A stretch of DNA of 64,000 bases from contig CAMAXX010000009.1 of assembly GCA_945862435.1 (NCBI GenBank), positions 1 through 64,000 on the forward strand, written 5' to 3'. This DNA comes from Pseudorhodobacter antarcticus (GTDB lineage Bacteria > Pseudomonadota > Alphaproteobacteria > Rhodobacterales > Rhodobacteraceae). The position numbers and the translations under genes are program-made. This document shows, piece by piece, positions 27,844-36,592 of this stretch. Positions within the stretch are counted from its first letter, which is position 1. Every line of letters begins with the position of its first letter. A model generated the notes under the pieces. That model was not told the DNA's origin, did not search any database, and worked only from the letters and a program-made list of their open reading frames with translations.

Positions 27844-28464
27844 CTAGCCCATTATCGCGCGAACGTAGTTTTCAGTTTCTGTAAAGGGCGGTATGCCGCC
27901 ATGCTCTGCAACCGCGCCGGGCCCTGCGTTATAGGCGGCCAGCGCCAGCCGCCAGCTGCCGAATTTGTCATACATCATACGCAAATACCGCGCCCCGCCC
28001 CGCAGGTTTTGCAACGGATCGGCAATATCGACGCCCAGCAAATCAGCCGTGCCTGGCATCAGTTGCGCAAGCCCAGTCGCCCCTTTGTGCGATACCGCAG
28101 TTGGGTTCCAACCCGACTCGCGCTGAACCAGACGCAAGAACAAATCTTCTGGCACATCATTCGCCCGCGCCGCCTCGCGCGCCACCTCTAGATACTGGCC
28201 ACGATAACTGCCGCGAAAACTGGGCAAAGGGCCATCGGTGGCCTTGGCCATCAGCGCGTCAGGACGCAGTCGGTTTGACCCTTCGTATTGCGTGGCAAGA
28301 CGCCCATCCAGCAGCGCCATCTGCGACTGCAAAATTGACGCGCGGTTGCGATTAGACCCGCTAAGGTTCAGACCTTGGGCATAAGAAGTTAAAGGCAAAG
28401 TAAACCCAGCGCACAGCGCAATAACACAACTTGAGAATTTGCTTTGCGACACGTCATCCCCCAT
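27844..28464 (-). CDS. Periplasmic lytic transglycosylase (SLT domain)
   Basis: A 206-residue murein hydrolase. Signal peptide about residues 1-30 (hydrophobic [11 protein letters not shown], cut near SYAQ). SLT catalytic domain from about residue 95 to the end: catalytic Glu116 in [10 protein letters not shown], then [32 protein letters not shown] and [12 protein letters not shown], the standard MltC/Slt70-type motifs. Compact single-domain enzyme with no LysM or other wall-binding part. Divergent from ssb. Confidence 0.93.
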   Translation of the reverse strand: MGDDVSQSKFSSCVIALCAGFTLPLTSYAQGLNLSGSNRNRASILQSQMALLDGRLATQYEGSNRLRPDALMAKATDGPLPSFRGSYRGQYLEVAREAARANDVPEDLFLRLVQRESGWNPTAVSHKGATGLAQLMPGTADLLGVDIADPLQNLRGGARYLRMMYDKFGSWRLALAAYNAGPGAVAEHGGIPPFTETENYVRAIMG

Positions 28465-28621
28465 GCGCGGCAGCGCTGATGCGTAATATAAAGGATATCG
28501 CCCAATAATCTAGGGGGTTACTATATCTTGCGCCCGCTTGGCAAAGATTTGCGCAAAAGCGGGCCGCAAGCCGCCGCAGATAGGTTGCTGCGCGCGCGGA
28601 TCCTAGATATAGGTTGGGAAC

Positions 28622-28638
28622 GTTTTGTTAACCAAAAC
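28622..28638. promoter_or_regulatory. Inverted repeat upstream of ssb
   Basis: GTTTTG-TTAAC-CAAAAC, a perfect six-base inverted repeat with five-base spacer, 42 bases before the ssb ATG. It does not match the alphaproteobacterial LexA box (GAAC-N7-GTTC). Possible operator; function unknown. Confidence 0.3.
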
Positions 28639-28679
28639 CGTGCAATCTGCGCGTATTGATAGGTAACAGGGAGAATCTC

Positions 28680-29213
28680 ATGGCAGGGTCCGTCAATAAG
28701 GTGATTATCGTTGGCAATCTGGGCAGCGATCCCGAAGTGCGCAGTTTTCCGAACGGCGGCAAGGTGGTGAACTTCAGTGTCGCCACTTCGGAGACATGGC
28801 GTGACAAAAATAGTGGTGAGCGCAAGGAAAAGACCGAGTGGCATCGCGTCTCAATTACGAATGAGAACCTGATTAAAGTTGCGGAGCAGTTTTTAAAAAA
28901 AGGCCGTAAGGTTTACATCGAAGGGCAGCTAGAAACCCGTAAATGGACAGATCAGTCGGGCGCGGAAAAATACACAACCGAAGTGGTACTGCGCCCCTAT
29001 CGCGGCGAGTTGACGTTGCTTGACAGCCGCGAAGGCGGCAGTGGCGGTGGGGCTGGCGGCGGATATGACGAACGCGGCGGCTATGATGACGCGGGAGCAG
29101 GCTATGCGCGCGGCGGCGCAGTTGGCGGCGGTGCCGCTGGTGGGATTATGGGTGGCGGCGGTATGGGTGGCGGCGATGGGCGTAGCGATATGGATGATGA
29201 TATTCCGTTCTAA
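28680..29213 (+). CDS. ssb: Single-stranded DNA-binding protein
   Basis: A 177-residue SSB binding ssDNA in replication and repair. The OB fold occupies about residues 1-112 ([21 protein letters not shown] at the start; [31 protein letters not shown]), followed by a flexible Gly-rich tail with repeated GGG and GGYD motifs (about 120-168) and the acidic tip MDDDIPF that binds partner proteins. Start ATG 28680 follows AGGGAG; an ATG eight codons upstream lacks a site. Confidence 0.97.
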   Translation: MAGSVNKVIIVGNLGSDPEVRSFPNGGKVVNFSVATSETWRDKNSGERKEKTEWHRVSITNENLIKVAEQFLKKGRKVYIEGQLETRKWTDQSGAEKYTTEVVLRPYRGELTLLDSREGGSGGGAGGGYDERGGYDDAGAGYARGGAVGGGAAGGIMGGGGMGGGDGRSDMDDDIPF

Positions 29214-29354
29214 AAACCGCAAAAATGCGGGGCGTACCCCCATTTTCTGGGCCCCCATTTTCTAGACATATCATTTACAACACTCACCAAACCATCCCGT
29301 CTAGACGGCGGGCAAATAAAACCCTATATAATCACTCAACAAAAGGGTTTTGTC

Positions 29355-29729
29355 ATGAATATTGCTGCCGATAGCACACCCGCGCCCGTCGAAGGCGCAC
29401 CTCTGATCAAACCATCGACCACCGATCACCCGCTTTATGAACAGGTTGTCGAAGCCTGCCGCACTGTGTTTGACCCCGAAATCCCCGTAAATATTTTTGA
29501 CCTTGGGCTTGTTTATACCATTGAAATAAATGGGGAAAATGAAGTGCAGATCATAATGACCCTCACCGCCCCAGGCTGCCCCGTGGCTGGTGAAATGCCA
29601 GGATGGGTGGCCGATGCGATAGAACCACTAGCGGGGGTCAAGCACGTCAATGTCGGCATGACCTTTAATCCGCCTTGGGGCATGGAGATGATGTCCGATG
29701 AAGCGCGGCTAGAACTGGGCTTTATGTAA
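29355..29729 (+). CDS. sufT: SufT-like iron-sulfur assembly protein (MIP18/DUF59)
   Basis: A 124-residue protein with the MIP18 domain (about residues 25-122): VFDPEIPVNIFDLGLVYTIEI, TLTAPGCPVAGEMPGWV (the conserved Cys near 76) and VGMTFNPPWGMEMMSDEAR. SufT-type proteins help maturation of Fe-S proteins; an A-type carrier gene follows 60 bases on. The N-terminal 25 residues are Pro/Ala-rich and unconserved. No ribosome site stronger than AAAAGGG is seen. The rest of the suf operon is not in the window. Confidence 0.88.
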   Translation: MNIAADSTPAPVEGAPLIKPSTTDHPLYEQVVEACRTVFDPEIPVNIFDLGLVYTIEINGENEVQIIMTLTAPGCPVAGEMPGWVADAIEPLAGVKHVNVGMTFNPPWGMEMMSDEARLELGFM

Positions 29730-29789
29730 CTCTTGCAAGACGGGCGCGCAGCCCCTATCTTTTTGCGACAACCCCAAAGGATTGCTAAA

Positions 29790-30191
29790 ATGTTCGGCCT
29801 ACCTGGAAAAGCAGCCGTCACGCTAACCCCAAACGCAGCGGCACAAATCGCCAAGCTGATGGCGCAAAAAGATGCCGCTGGCCTGCGCATCGGCGTGAAA
29901 AAGGGCGGCTGCGCGGGTATGGAATACACTATGGATTATGTCGCCGAAGCAGGCGCTTATGACGAGGTGGTCGTGCAAGACGGCGCGAAAGTGCTGATCG
30001 CACCCATGGCGCAGATGTTCCTGATCGGCACCGAAATCGACTATGAAATCGATATTCTGTCGGCGGGATTCAAGTTTTTAAATCCCAATGTTGTGGAAAG
30101 CTGCGGTTGCGGTGAATCGATCAAGTTTGACGAAACCATTACAGCCGCACCCACAGCTCCAATCACCGCCGACGCGCCGAACCTGCGCTAA
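29790..30191 (+). CDS. A-type iron-sulfur carrier (SufA/IscA family)
   Basis: A 133-residue protein that accepts and passes on Fe-S clusters. The three conserved cysteines are present as Cys41 (KKGGCAGMEY) and Cys105/Cys107 (VVESCGCGES). The N-terminal start VTLTPNAAAQI is typical. It runs past the usual C-terminus (SIKF) by about 20 Thr/Ala/Pro-rich residues. Start ATG 29790 follows AAAGGA; the open frame before it (from 29733) is a read-through of the sufT leader. Likely co-transcribed with sufT. Confidence 0.92.
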   Translation: MFGLPGKAAVTLTPNAAAQIAKLMAQKDAAGLRIGVKKGGCAGMEYTMDYVAEAGAYDEVVVQDGAKVLIAPMAQMFLIGTEIDYEIDILSAGFKFLNPNVVESCGCGESIKFDETITAAPTAPITADAPNLR

Positions 30192-30259
30192 AAGTATTTC
30201 AGGGGCTTTTCGCTGCCCAAAACCCTGCTAAGGCTGGAGCACGATTCAAGGAGTGCCCA

Positions 30260-31006
30260 ATGCGCCGTAAACTTGCCGCTGGAAATTGGAAAATGAACGG
30301 CCTGCCCGAGGGTTTGGCGGAAGCTTCGGCATTGATGGAAGCAATCGCGACCCCTACCATCGATATTCTGATCTGCCCGCCTGCCACATTGCTGGCTCCC
30401 ATGGCCAATCTGCGCGGCGCGCATGCCCTTCGCCTTGGCGGGCAAGATTGCCACGCGGCCAGTGCTGGCGCGCATACGGGCGATGTATCGGCCCCAATGC
30501 TGCGCGCGGCAGGCGCGGATTATGTGATTTTGGGTCATTCCGAACGCCGCGCGGCGTATGGCGAAACTGATGCTTTGATTGCCGCCAAATCGATGGCGGC
30601 GTATAGCGCTGGCCTGATCGCCGTGATCTGCCTTGGCGAAAGCCTGGCTCAGCGCGAGGCGGGCCAGACCCTGCCCGTGGTCGCAGCCCAACTGGCAGCC
30701 TCTGTACCAGAAACAGCCACCGCGCAAAACACGGTCATCGCGTACGAGCCGATCTGGGCCATCGGCACGGGCCGCGTGCCGACTTTGACGCAAATTGCCG
30801 AAGTACACGCCAAACTGCGCGCAGATTTGACCCAGCGCTTTGGCGCCGATGGCGCAGGTATGCGTCTGCTTTATGGCGGTTCGGTCAAACCCAGCAATGC
30901 CGCCGAGATTTTCGCCCTGCCCGATGTTGATGGCGCGCTTGTTGGCGGGGCCAGCCTAAAGGCCGCCGATTTTGGCGCGATTATTTCCGCCCTATCTGCT
31001 GCGTAA
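30260..31006 (+). CDS. tpiA: Triosephosphate isomerase
   Basis: Interconverts DHAP and glyceraldehyde-3-phosphate. All catalytic residues are visible: Asn9 and Lys11 (AAGNWKMNG), His93 (ILGHSERR) and Glu163 (AYEPIWAIGTG), plus the phosphate-binding YGGSVKPSN. 248 residues, standard length. ATG 30260 has AAGGAG upstream (about 30249). Confidence 0.97.
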   Translation: MRRKLAAGNWKMNGLPEGLAEASALMEAIATPTIDILICPPATLLAPMANLRGAHALRLGGQDCHAASAGAHTGDVSAPMLRAAGADYVILGHSERRAAYGETDALIAAKSMAAYSAGLIAVICLGESLAQREAGQTLPVVAAQLAASVPETATAQNTVIAYEPIWAIGTGRVPTLTQIAEVHAKLRADLTQRFGADGAGMRLLYGGSVKPSNAAEIFALPDVDGALVGGASLKAADFGAIISALSAA

Positions 31007-31056
31007 TGTCGCAAATCGGCAGGGCTCATACCGTGAATTCGCAGTAGGATTTTGTT

Positions 31057-31971
31057 ATGAAAACACCTCAATCCTCGCTGCTTGTAGCCAATGTGATCTG
31101 CTCGGCATCTATGCTGATTTGGGCGGCGGGCCTGCCCGCTGCCGATCATCTGATCCCGCTTTTGCCGCCCGAACAGCTAACCGCCCTGCGGATGAGCCTG
31201 ACCGCCGCCGCGCTTGTGCCATTTTGGGCCTTGGTCGAGGGGCGCGGTGCGCTGGCCGGTGCGGGCTGGCTGAAAGGGATTGCTGTGGGCAGTTTAATCG
31301 GCCTTGGCGCGTGGCTTTTGGTGGTCGGGCAAGCCATTGGCGGGGCCGTGACGGCGGCCGTGATCTCGGCCACGCTGCCCCTAGTTGGCATGGCAATTGA
31401 GGTGATGTTTGACGGGCGCAAAATGACCCCAGCCCTTGTATTGGGCATCACCCTGTCCCTGGCAGGCGGGATGATGGCGCTTGATTGGCAGGCGGGTGGG
31501 CTCAATTTGGGATTTAGCGCAGCGATGTGCTTTTGCTCGGTCATCGCATTTACCATCGGCTCGCGCTTAACTGTTACTGCCTTTCCAAATCACACCCCTA
31601 TCGGCCGAACGGCGATCACGCTGACGGGCGCTGCAATTGCGGCCAGCATTGTCGCTCTGGGCCAAACCGCAATCACCGCAACGCCGCTGCCCGATCTGAC
31701 CCCATGGGGCGCGGGCGAGTGGGGCGCGCTGCTGATCTATTCCATCGGCGCGATGGGCATTAGCCAAGTGCTGTGGATCATGTCGGTCGGGCGCCTGGGC
31801 ATCGGGCTGTCGTCCTTGCACATCAACGCCGCGCCATTTTATGTGATGCTGATCTTGTTTCTGCTGGGCGGTCAATGGTTGTGGGGCCAAGCGGCCGCAG
31901 CCTGCCTTGTCGCCCTTGGCGTGCTGATTGCCCAAGGCATCATCCCCCTGCCCAAACTGGCCCGGGCATGA
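31057..31971 (+). CDS. EamA/DMT-family transporter
   Basis: A 304-residue inner-membrane protein with about ten helices in two EamA repeats (about residues 8-140 and 155-300), of the drug/metabolite transporter superfamily. The second repeat contains YSIGAMGISQVLWIMSVGRLG and ends in HINAAPFYVMLILFLLGG, both typical. It is followed by a P450 gene whose ATG overlaps its TGA (ATGA at 31968-31971), so a shared metabolite is plausible: the P450 could oxidise, and this protein export, the same compound. Substrate unknown. Confidence 0.88.
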   Translation: MKTPQSSLLVANVICSASMLIWAAGLPAADHLIPLLPPEQLTALRMSLTAAALVPFWALVEGRGALAGAGWLKGIAVGSLIGLGAWLLVVGQAIGGAVTAAVISATLPLVGMAIEVMFDGRKMTPALVLGITLSLAGGMMALDWQAGGLNLGFSAAMCFCSVIAFTIGSRLTVTAFPNHTPIGRTAITLTGAAIAASIVALGQTAITATPLPDLTPWGAGEWGALLIYSIGAMGISQVLWIMSVGRLGIGLSSLHINAAPFYVMLILFLLGGQWLWGQAAAACLVALGVLIAQGIIPLPKLARA

Positions 31972-33155
31972 AAACCCTGCACCAATCGCCCACGGAACAT
32001 AGCTTTGTGCAAAACCCCTACCCGTTTTACGAGGCTGCGCGCGCGCAAGGCCCGTTCTTTCACTGGGCCGAGTATAACCTGCCCTGCACGCCCAATGCCG
32101 CCGCAGTCAACGCCATTTTCCGCGACCGCCGCTTTGGCCGCGCAGCACCGCCCGAATTTGCCCCCGTCATCGCCCCGCATCTGGCACCGTTTTACGAATT
32201 TGAATCCCGCTCGATGCTGGAATTGGAACCTCCCAGCCATACCCGCCTGCGCGGACTGGTGCTGCGCGCCTTCACTTCGCGCCGCATCATCGCGCTGGCC
32301 CCCGAAATCACCGCGCTGACGCATCAACTGATCGATGCCCTGCCCCAAGGCGAATTTGATCTGCTGCCGCATTTTGCGCAAAAGCTACCCGTCATCATCA
32401 TCACCCGCCTTTTGGGCGTGCCCGAGGAAATGGCCCCCGATTTGCTGCGCTGGTCGAACGCGATGGTGTCGATGTATATGGCCAAACGCACCCGCGCGAT
32501 CGAAGATGCAGCAATTGCTGCAACCCGCGACTTTACGGCATTCATGCGCGCCTATGTCGATGAGCGCCGCCTAGAAATAAAGCGGGGCGATCTGCGCGAT
32601 GATCTGATCACCCATTTGATCGCAGCTGAAGAGGGCGGCGAACGCCTGACCACGGACGAGCTGATTTCAACCTGCATTTTGCTGCTCAACGCTGGGCACG
32701 AGGCAACCGTTCACACCATCGGCAACGGGGTCAAGGCCATGCTAGAGAATGGCGCACAGCCCGCCATTGCCGCGCCCGATGCGCTGACCGAAGAAATCCT
32801 GCGCCATGACCCTGCGCTGCATATGTTTACGCGCTGGGTGTATCAAGATTTAGACGTGATGGGGCAGCAGTTCAAACGCGGCGACCAAGTGGGTCTTTTG
32901 CTTGCCGCCGCCAACCGCGACCCTCAAGTCTATGACGCGCCTGCCGCCTTTAACCCCGTCCGTGCGCTGCACCCGCATGCGAGTTTCGGCGCGGGGCTGC
33001 ATTTCTGCGTCGGCGCGCCGCTGGCGCGGCTGGAACTCAACATATCCCTGCCAATCCTATTTCGGCGCCTGCCCAATCTTCAGCTTAGCGAGGCCCCAGA
33101 ATATGCCGATGTTTACCATTTCCACGGGCTGAAAACCCTTCGGCTTCGCGCCTGA
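31968..33155 (+). CDS. Cytochrome P450
   Basis: A 395-residue soluble class I bacterial P450. Haem-binding loop FGAGLHFCVGAPLARLE with Cys347 as ligand; I-helix oxygen-activation motif LLNAGHEATVHTIG; K-helix Glu-x-x-Arg in EEILRHDP; and the meander/PERF-region arginine in AAFNPVRA. Start chosen at the ATG overlapping the transporter stop; a longer frame to 31773 runs inside the transporter gene and is not coding. No ferredoxin is adjacent; the FNR-like reductase at 38.1 kb could be an electron source but is linked to sulfite reduction. Substrate cannot be told from sequence. Confidence 0.94.
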   Translation: MKTLHQSPTEHSFVQNPYPFYEAARAQGPFFHWAEYNLPCTPNAAAVNAIFRDRRFGRAAPPEFAPVIAPHLAPFYEFESRSMLELEPPSHTRLRGLVLRAFTSRRIIALAPEITALTHQLIDALPQGEFDLLPHFAQKLPVIIITRLLGVPEEMAPDLLRWSNAMVSMYMAKRTRAIEDAAIAATRDFTAFMRAYVDERRLEIKRGDLRDDLITHLIAAEEGGERLTTDELISTCILLLNAGHEATVHTIGNGVKAMLENGAQPAIAAPDALTEEILRHDPALHMFTRWVYQDLDVMGQQFKRGDQVGLLLAAANRDPQVYDAPAAFNPVRALHPHASFGAGLHFCVGAPLARLELNISLPILFRRLPNLQLSEAPEYADVYHFHGLKTLRLRA

Positions 33156-33159
33156 ATTC

Positions 33160-33226
33160 TGCCTGCTTCCTTACTCCCCAAATATCCTGAGGGGAGCGCA
33201 GCGTAGGGGGCAAAGCCCCCTGCCCC
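33160..33226 (+). repeat. Intergenic repeat copy between convergent P450 and Lrp genes
   Basis: Single copy of the repeat family: GCTTCCTTACTCC, AAATATCC, TGAGGGGAGCGCAGC and a GGGGGC-AAA-GCCCCC hairpin (33207-33221). It starts four bases after the P450 stop and reaches the Lrp stop codon, as expected for a shared terminator. Confidence 0.65.
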
Positions 33227-33687
33227 TAAACGGGCAGCACCGTGGTGGATTTGATTTCTTCCATGCTCAGCAGCGCCGTTACATTGTAAATCCGCACTTC
33301 GGAAATCAGCGCCTGATAGAACGTATCATAGGCCCGCGCGTTTTTCACCCGCACTTTAAGAATATAGTCGATATCGCCCGCAAGGCGATGCGCCTCCAGC
33401 ACTTCGGGGCGCGCGCGCAGCACTTCCAAAAAGCGGCGCTGCCAATCGGCCTCGTGCTCTGATGTGCGGATAAGCACAAAAAAGCACGCCTCCAGCCCCA
33501 GCGCCTCGGCATCAAGAAGCGCGGTTTGCCGCAAAATCACCCCTGTCTCGCGCATCCGCTTAATCCGATTCCACACGGGCGTCTTGCTTGACCCCACCGC
33601 GCGGGCAATTTCATCCAAAGATTGCGAGGCATCCTCTTGCAAAACACCAAGGATTTTCCGATCAAGCTCGTCCAACTGGGCAACCAT
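33226..33687 (-). CDS. Lrp/AsnC-family transcriptional regulator
   Basis: A 153-residue regulator with an N-terminal winged HTH (about residues 5-60: LDELDRKILGVLQEDASQSLDEIARAVGSSKTPVWNRIKRMRETGVI) and a C-terminal RAM/AsnC ligand domain (about 68-148, with AHRLAGDIDYILKVRV). It is divergent from the cobA-cysI-cysH operon, a linkage that suggests control of cysteine/siroheme genes in response to a sulfur amino acid; inferred from position. Start ATG 33687 is preferred: the in-frame start 14 codons upstream would translate through an inverted repeat (33706-33728) that looks like an operator. GGAAGG lies about 12 bases before the ATG. Confidence 0.92.
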   Translation of the reverse strand: MVAQLDELDRKILGVLQEDASQSLDEIARAVGSSKTPVWNRIKRMRETGVILRQTALLDAEALGLEACFFVLIRTSEHEADWQRRFLEVLRARPEVLEAHRLAGDIDYILKVRVKNARAYDTFYQALISEVRIYNVTALLSMEEIKSTTVLPV

Positions 33688-33705
33688 TCGCGTGTACCTT
33701 CCTTT

Positions 33706-33728
33706 TGCAGAACCGTGTTCCTTCTGCA
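33706..33728. promoter_or_regulatory. Inverted repeat, candidate operator of the Lrp-type gene
   Basis: TGCAGAA-N9-TTCTGCA, a seven-base perfect inverted repeat whose centre also contains GAAC-CGT-GTTC. It lies 19 bases upstream of the regulator's ATG. Lrp/AsnC proteins bind such palindromes and often control their own gene. Confidence 0.45.
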
Positions 33729-33761
33729 CCTATATTTGGAACGATTTTCCCTTTTTGCAAG

Positions 33762-33792
33762 AGGATATGGTCAAAACCTAGGAAAATATCCT
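33762..33792. promoter_or_regulatory. Inverted repeat in the cobA promoter region
   Basis: AGGATAT-N17-ATATCCT in the AT-rich segment 37-67 bases before the cobA ATG; CTATATTGAG directly after the right arm could be part of a -10 box. A second candidate binding site in this 141-base divergent promoter region. Confidence 0.4.
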
Positions 33793-33828
33793 ATATTGAG
33801 ACAAAGTTGGTCTAGCCGAAGGCACGCG

Positions 33829-34605
33829 ATGTTGACCCCGCCCAATCCCCCCGCCCCGCGCGGACCCTTTGTGACCTTTGTTGGCGCGGGGCCCGGGGCT
33901 GCGCAGCACCTAACGTTGGGGGCATACCACGCACTTCAAGGTGCGGATCTGATCATCCATGACCGTCTTGTTGGCCCCGAAGTGCTGGCTCTGATCCCCG
34001 TGCATATCCCGCGCATTGATGTGGGCAAAGAAGGTTTTGGCAAGCAGGCTGCACAGGCCGATATCAACGCCGCCCTTATCGCCCATGCCAGCACGGGCGC
34101 GCATGTGGCGCGGCTAAAGGGCGGCGATACAGGCATTTTCGGGCGGCTAGATGAAGAGATTTCCGCGCTTGAAGGCGCTGGCATTGCTTATGCCATTCAA
34201 CCGGGCCTGACGGCCGCCAGTGTCGCGGCGGCGGCCATTGGTCAGTCGCTAACCCAGCGTGGGCGCAACGCGGCCCTACGCATTGTGACAGGGCACGACA
34301 TGGCTGGTTTTGCCGATCAAGACTGGCGCGGCTTGGCCCAACGCGGCGAAGTTGCGGCGATTTATATGGGCAAAAAATCGGCCCGCTTTATCCAAGGGCG
34401 GCTTATGATGCAGGGGGCAGGTGCGGACACGCCTGTGACGCTGGTCGAAAACGTCTCGCGCGCCGATCAGCGCATCATCGCTTGCACTTTGGCTACATTT
34501 GCAGCCAACGCGGCGCAACTGGCGGGCCCCGCCGTTATTCTATTGGGGCTGGCCCCCCGCGCCGCAACACAACATATTTCCCATTTACAAGAGGCACAGG
34601 CATGA
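33829..34605 (+). CDS. cobA: Uroporphyrinogen-III C-methyltransferase (siroheme branch)
   Basis: Methylates uroporphyrinogen III twice with SAM to give precorrin-2, the precursor of siroheme. The 258-residue protein begins with the signature VTFVGAGPGAAQHLTLGAYHALQGADLIIHDRLV, followed by VARLKGGDTGIFGRLDEE (about residues 86-103) and the C-terminal GPAVILLGLAPR. It is the SUMT domain alone, without the CysG dehydrogenase/ferrochelatase domain. Start ATG 33829 with GAAGG upstream; the open frame before it crosses the regulatory region. Its stop overlaps the DUF2849 start; the cofactor serves the sulfite reductase downstream. Confidence 0.93.
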   Translation: MLTPPNPPAPRGPFVTFVGAGPGAAQHLTLGAYHALQGADLIIHDRLVGPEVLALIPVHIPRIDVGKEGFGKQAAQADINAALIAHASTGAHVARLKGGDTGIFGRLDEEISALEGAGIAYAIQPGLTAASVAAAAIGQSLTQRGRNAALRIVTGHDMAGFADQDWRGLAQRGEVAAIYMGKKSARFIQGRLMMQGAGADTPVTLVENVSRADQRIIACTLATFAANAAQLAGPAVILLGLAPRAATQHISHLQEAQA

Positions 34606-34922
34606 GCCGCAACTATACCCCAAAAGTCGTGACCGCCAATGACCTGCGCCTTGGAGATGTGGTCTATTTGACCCAATCTGGCCAATGGTCGCGCCTGCAC
34701 AACGAGGCTGCGCTTTATTCAGAAGAGGAACAGGCAAACGCCGCCCTTGCCAGCGCCGCCGCTCAGTCGCTGATCGTTGTTGGCGCATATCTTGCCGATG
34801 CCAAAGCAGGGCCACATGGGCCAGAGGCTGTGCATTTCCGCGAAGTGTTCCGCACGCGCGGGCCATCGAACTATGCCCATGGTAAGCAAGTTGATCTACA
34901 AGAACCCGCAAAGGTGGCGTGA
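34602..34922 (+). CDS. DUF2849 family protein of the sulfite-reduction operon
   Basis: A 106-residue protein starting MSRNYTPKVVTANDLRLGDVVYL and including HNEAALYSEEEQANAAL and GPHGPEAVHFREVFRTRGPSNYAHGKQ; this matches the DUF2849 family found between cobA and cysI in alphaproteobacteria. No catalytic motif is visible. It overlaps cobA (ATGA) and cysI (TGATG), so it is produced with them; a role in assembly or electron supply for sulfite reductase is a guess from linkage. Confidence 0.85.
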   Translation: MSRNYTPKVVTANDLRLGDVVYLTQSGQWSRLHNEAALYSEEEQANAALASAAAQSLIVVGAYLADAKAGPHGPEAVHFREVFRTRGPSNYAHGKQVDLQEPAKVA

Positions 34923-36592
34923 TGTACAGCTATTCTGATTTTGACGAAGGTTTTGTGCGCACGCGCGTTGTGCAGTTCACTGGCCAAGTGGCGCGCCGTC
35001 TGGATGGCAGCCTGACGGAAGAAGAATTCCGCCCCCTGCGCCTGATGAACGGGCTTTATTTGCAACTGCACGCCTACATGCTGCGCGTGGCCATTCCCTA
35101 TGGCACGCTGTCCCCCAATCAGATGCGACAACTCGCGATGATTGCGGACACCTATGACAAAGGCTACGGCCATTTCACCACGCGCCAGAATATTCAGTTT
35201 AACTGGCCCAAACTGCCCGATGTGCCCGCCATTTTGGGCGCGCTGGCCGATGTAGAAATGCACGCCATTCAAACCAGCGGCAACTGCGTGCGCAATGTGA
35301 CGGCAGATCATTTCGCAGGCGCTGCGGCCGATGAGATTGAAGACCCCCGCCCCTATGCAGAACTGCTGCGCCAATGGTCGATGGATCATCCTGAATTCCA
35401 ATTCCTGCCACGCAAATTCAAAATTGCGATCACAGGCAGCCCGCATGACCGCGCCGTGACCCGCGCGCATGATATTGGCCTGCGTATGGTGCGAAATGCC
35501 GCTGGGATCGCTGGGTTTGAGGTGATTGTTGGCGGCGGGCTTGGCCGCACGCCGATGTTGGGCCATGTGGTGCGGCAGTTTCTGCCCATTCCCGATCTGC
35601 TGCCTTATGTCGAGGCTGTTCTATCAGTTTATAACACCCTTGGACGCCGCGATAACAAATATAAGGCGCGCATCAAAATCACCGTGCATGAAACGGGCGC
35701 AACCGAAATCACCCGCATGATTGAAGAGCGGTTCGTGGAAACCCGCGCGCAGTTTGGCGGCGCAGATCAGGCGCTACTGGATGATATCCGCGCAGCCTTT
35801 GCCCCGCCTGCCTTCCGGAATGCGAGGGCCGAAACCTATGATGCCGCTTATGCCAAAGATGGCGCGTTTCGCGCATGGGCGGATACAAATCTCTCGCAGC
35901 ATCTCATTGATGGCTATGCGATTGTTACGGTGTCGCTGAAGGCGCATGGCGACACGCCAGGCGATGCCACAGGCGAACAGATGCGCGTTTTGGCCGATTT
36001 GGCCGAAATCTATGGCCATTCTGACCTGCGTATTTCGCATGAGCAGAACGTGATCTTGCCGCATGTGCATAAGTCTGACCTGCCTGCGGTGTATGCCGCC
36101 CTTCAGGCTGTGGGGCTGGCCACGGCAAATATCGGCCTTTTGTCCGATATCATCGCCTGCCCTGGAATGGATTATTGCAGCCTTGCCACCGCGCGGTCGA
36201 TCCCCGTGGCGCAGGAACTTGCGATGCATTTCAAGGCGCTAGATCTTGAACATGATATTGGGCCGATCAAGCTGAAAATCAGTGGCTGCATCAACGCCTG
36301 CGGGCATCACCATGTGGGCCATATCGGCATTTTGGGGCTTGACCGCGCTGGGGTGGAAAATTACCAGATCACCCTTGGCGGCGATGGCAGCGAACTTTCC
36401 GCCATTGGCGAGAAAATCGGCCCCGGATTTGCCTATGACCAAGTCACCCCTGCCATAGAACGCCTGCTGCGCGCCTATCTTGATGTGCGTTTAGAGGCGG
36501 GCGAGACATTCATCAACGCCTATCGCCGCCTTGGCCCTGCGCCATTTAAAGCCGCACTTTATGGCGAGGGAAACCACATTGATGCCGCTTGA
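34922..36592 (+). CDS. cysI: Nitrite/sulfite reductase, siroheme/[4Fe-4S] hemoprotein
   Basis: Six-electron reduction of sulfite to sulfide (possibly also nitrite to ammonia). The 556-residue protein has two ferredoxin-like and siroheme-binding halves: GHFTTRQNIQFNWPKL (about residues 81-96) and SGNCVRNVTADHF in the first, and the cluster ligands Cys413, Cys419 (CPGMDYC), Cys456 and Cys460 (CINAC) followed by GHHHVGHIG in the second. Start ATG 34922 overlaps the DUF2849 stop; GTG 34919 is an alternative. Context (cysH, cobA, fpr) favours sulfite as the physiological substrate and the ferredoxin/FNR route as electron donor. Confidence 0.93.
   Translation: MYSYSDFDEGFVRTRVVQFTGQVARRLDGSLTEEEFRPLRLMNGLYLQLHAYMLRVAIPYGTLSPNQMRQLAMIADTYDKGYGHFTTRQNIQFNWPKLPDVPAILGALADVEMHAIQTSGNCVRNVTADHFAGAAADEIEDPRPYAELLRQWSMDHPEFQFLPRKFKIAITGSPHDRAVTRAHDIGLRMVRNAAGIAGFEVIVGGGLGRTPMLGHVVRQFLPIPDLLPYVEAVLSVYNTLGRRDNKYKARIKITVHETGATEITRMIEERFVETRAQFGGADQALLDDIRAAFAPPAFRNARAETYDAAYAKDGAFRAWADTNLSQHLIDGYAIVTVSLKAHGDTPGDATGEQMRVLADLAEIYGHSDLRISHEQNVILPHVHKSDLPAVYAALQAVGLATANIGLLSDIIACPGMDYCSLATARSIPVAQELAMHFKALDLEHDIGPIKLKISGCINACGHHHVGHIGILGLDRAGVENYQITLGGDGSELSAIGEKIGPGFAYDQVTPAIERLLRAYLDVRLEAGETFINAYRRLGPAPFKAALYGEGNHIDAA

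Noticed and set aside
28618..28640. LexA (SOS) box upstream of ssb
   Set aside because: GAACGTTTTGTTAAC has only the left half of the alphaproteobacterial GAAC-N7-GTTC box.
31773..31967. Longer P450 start inside the transporter gene
   Set aside because: That part overlaps well-conserved transporter helices; the ATGA overlap gives a normal-length P450.
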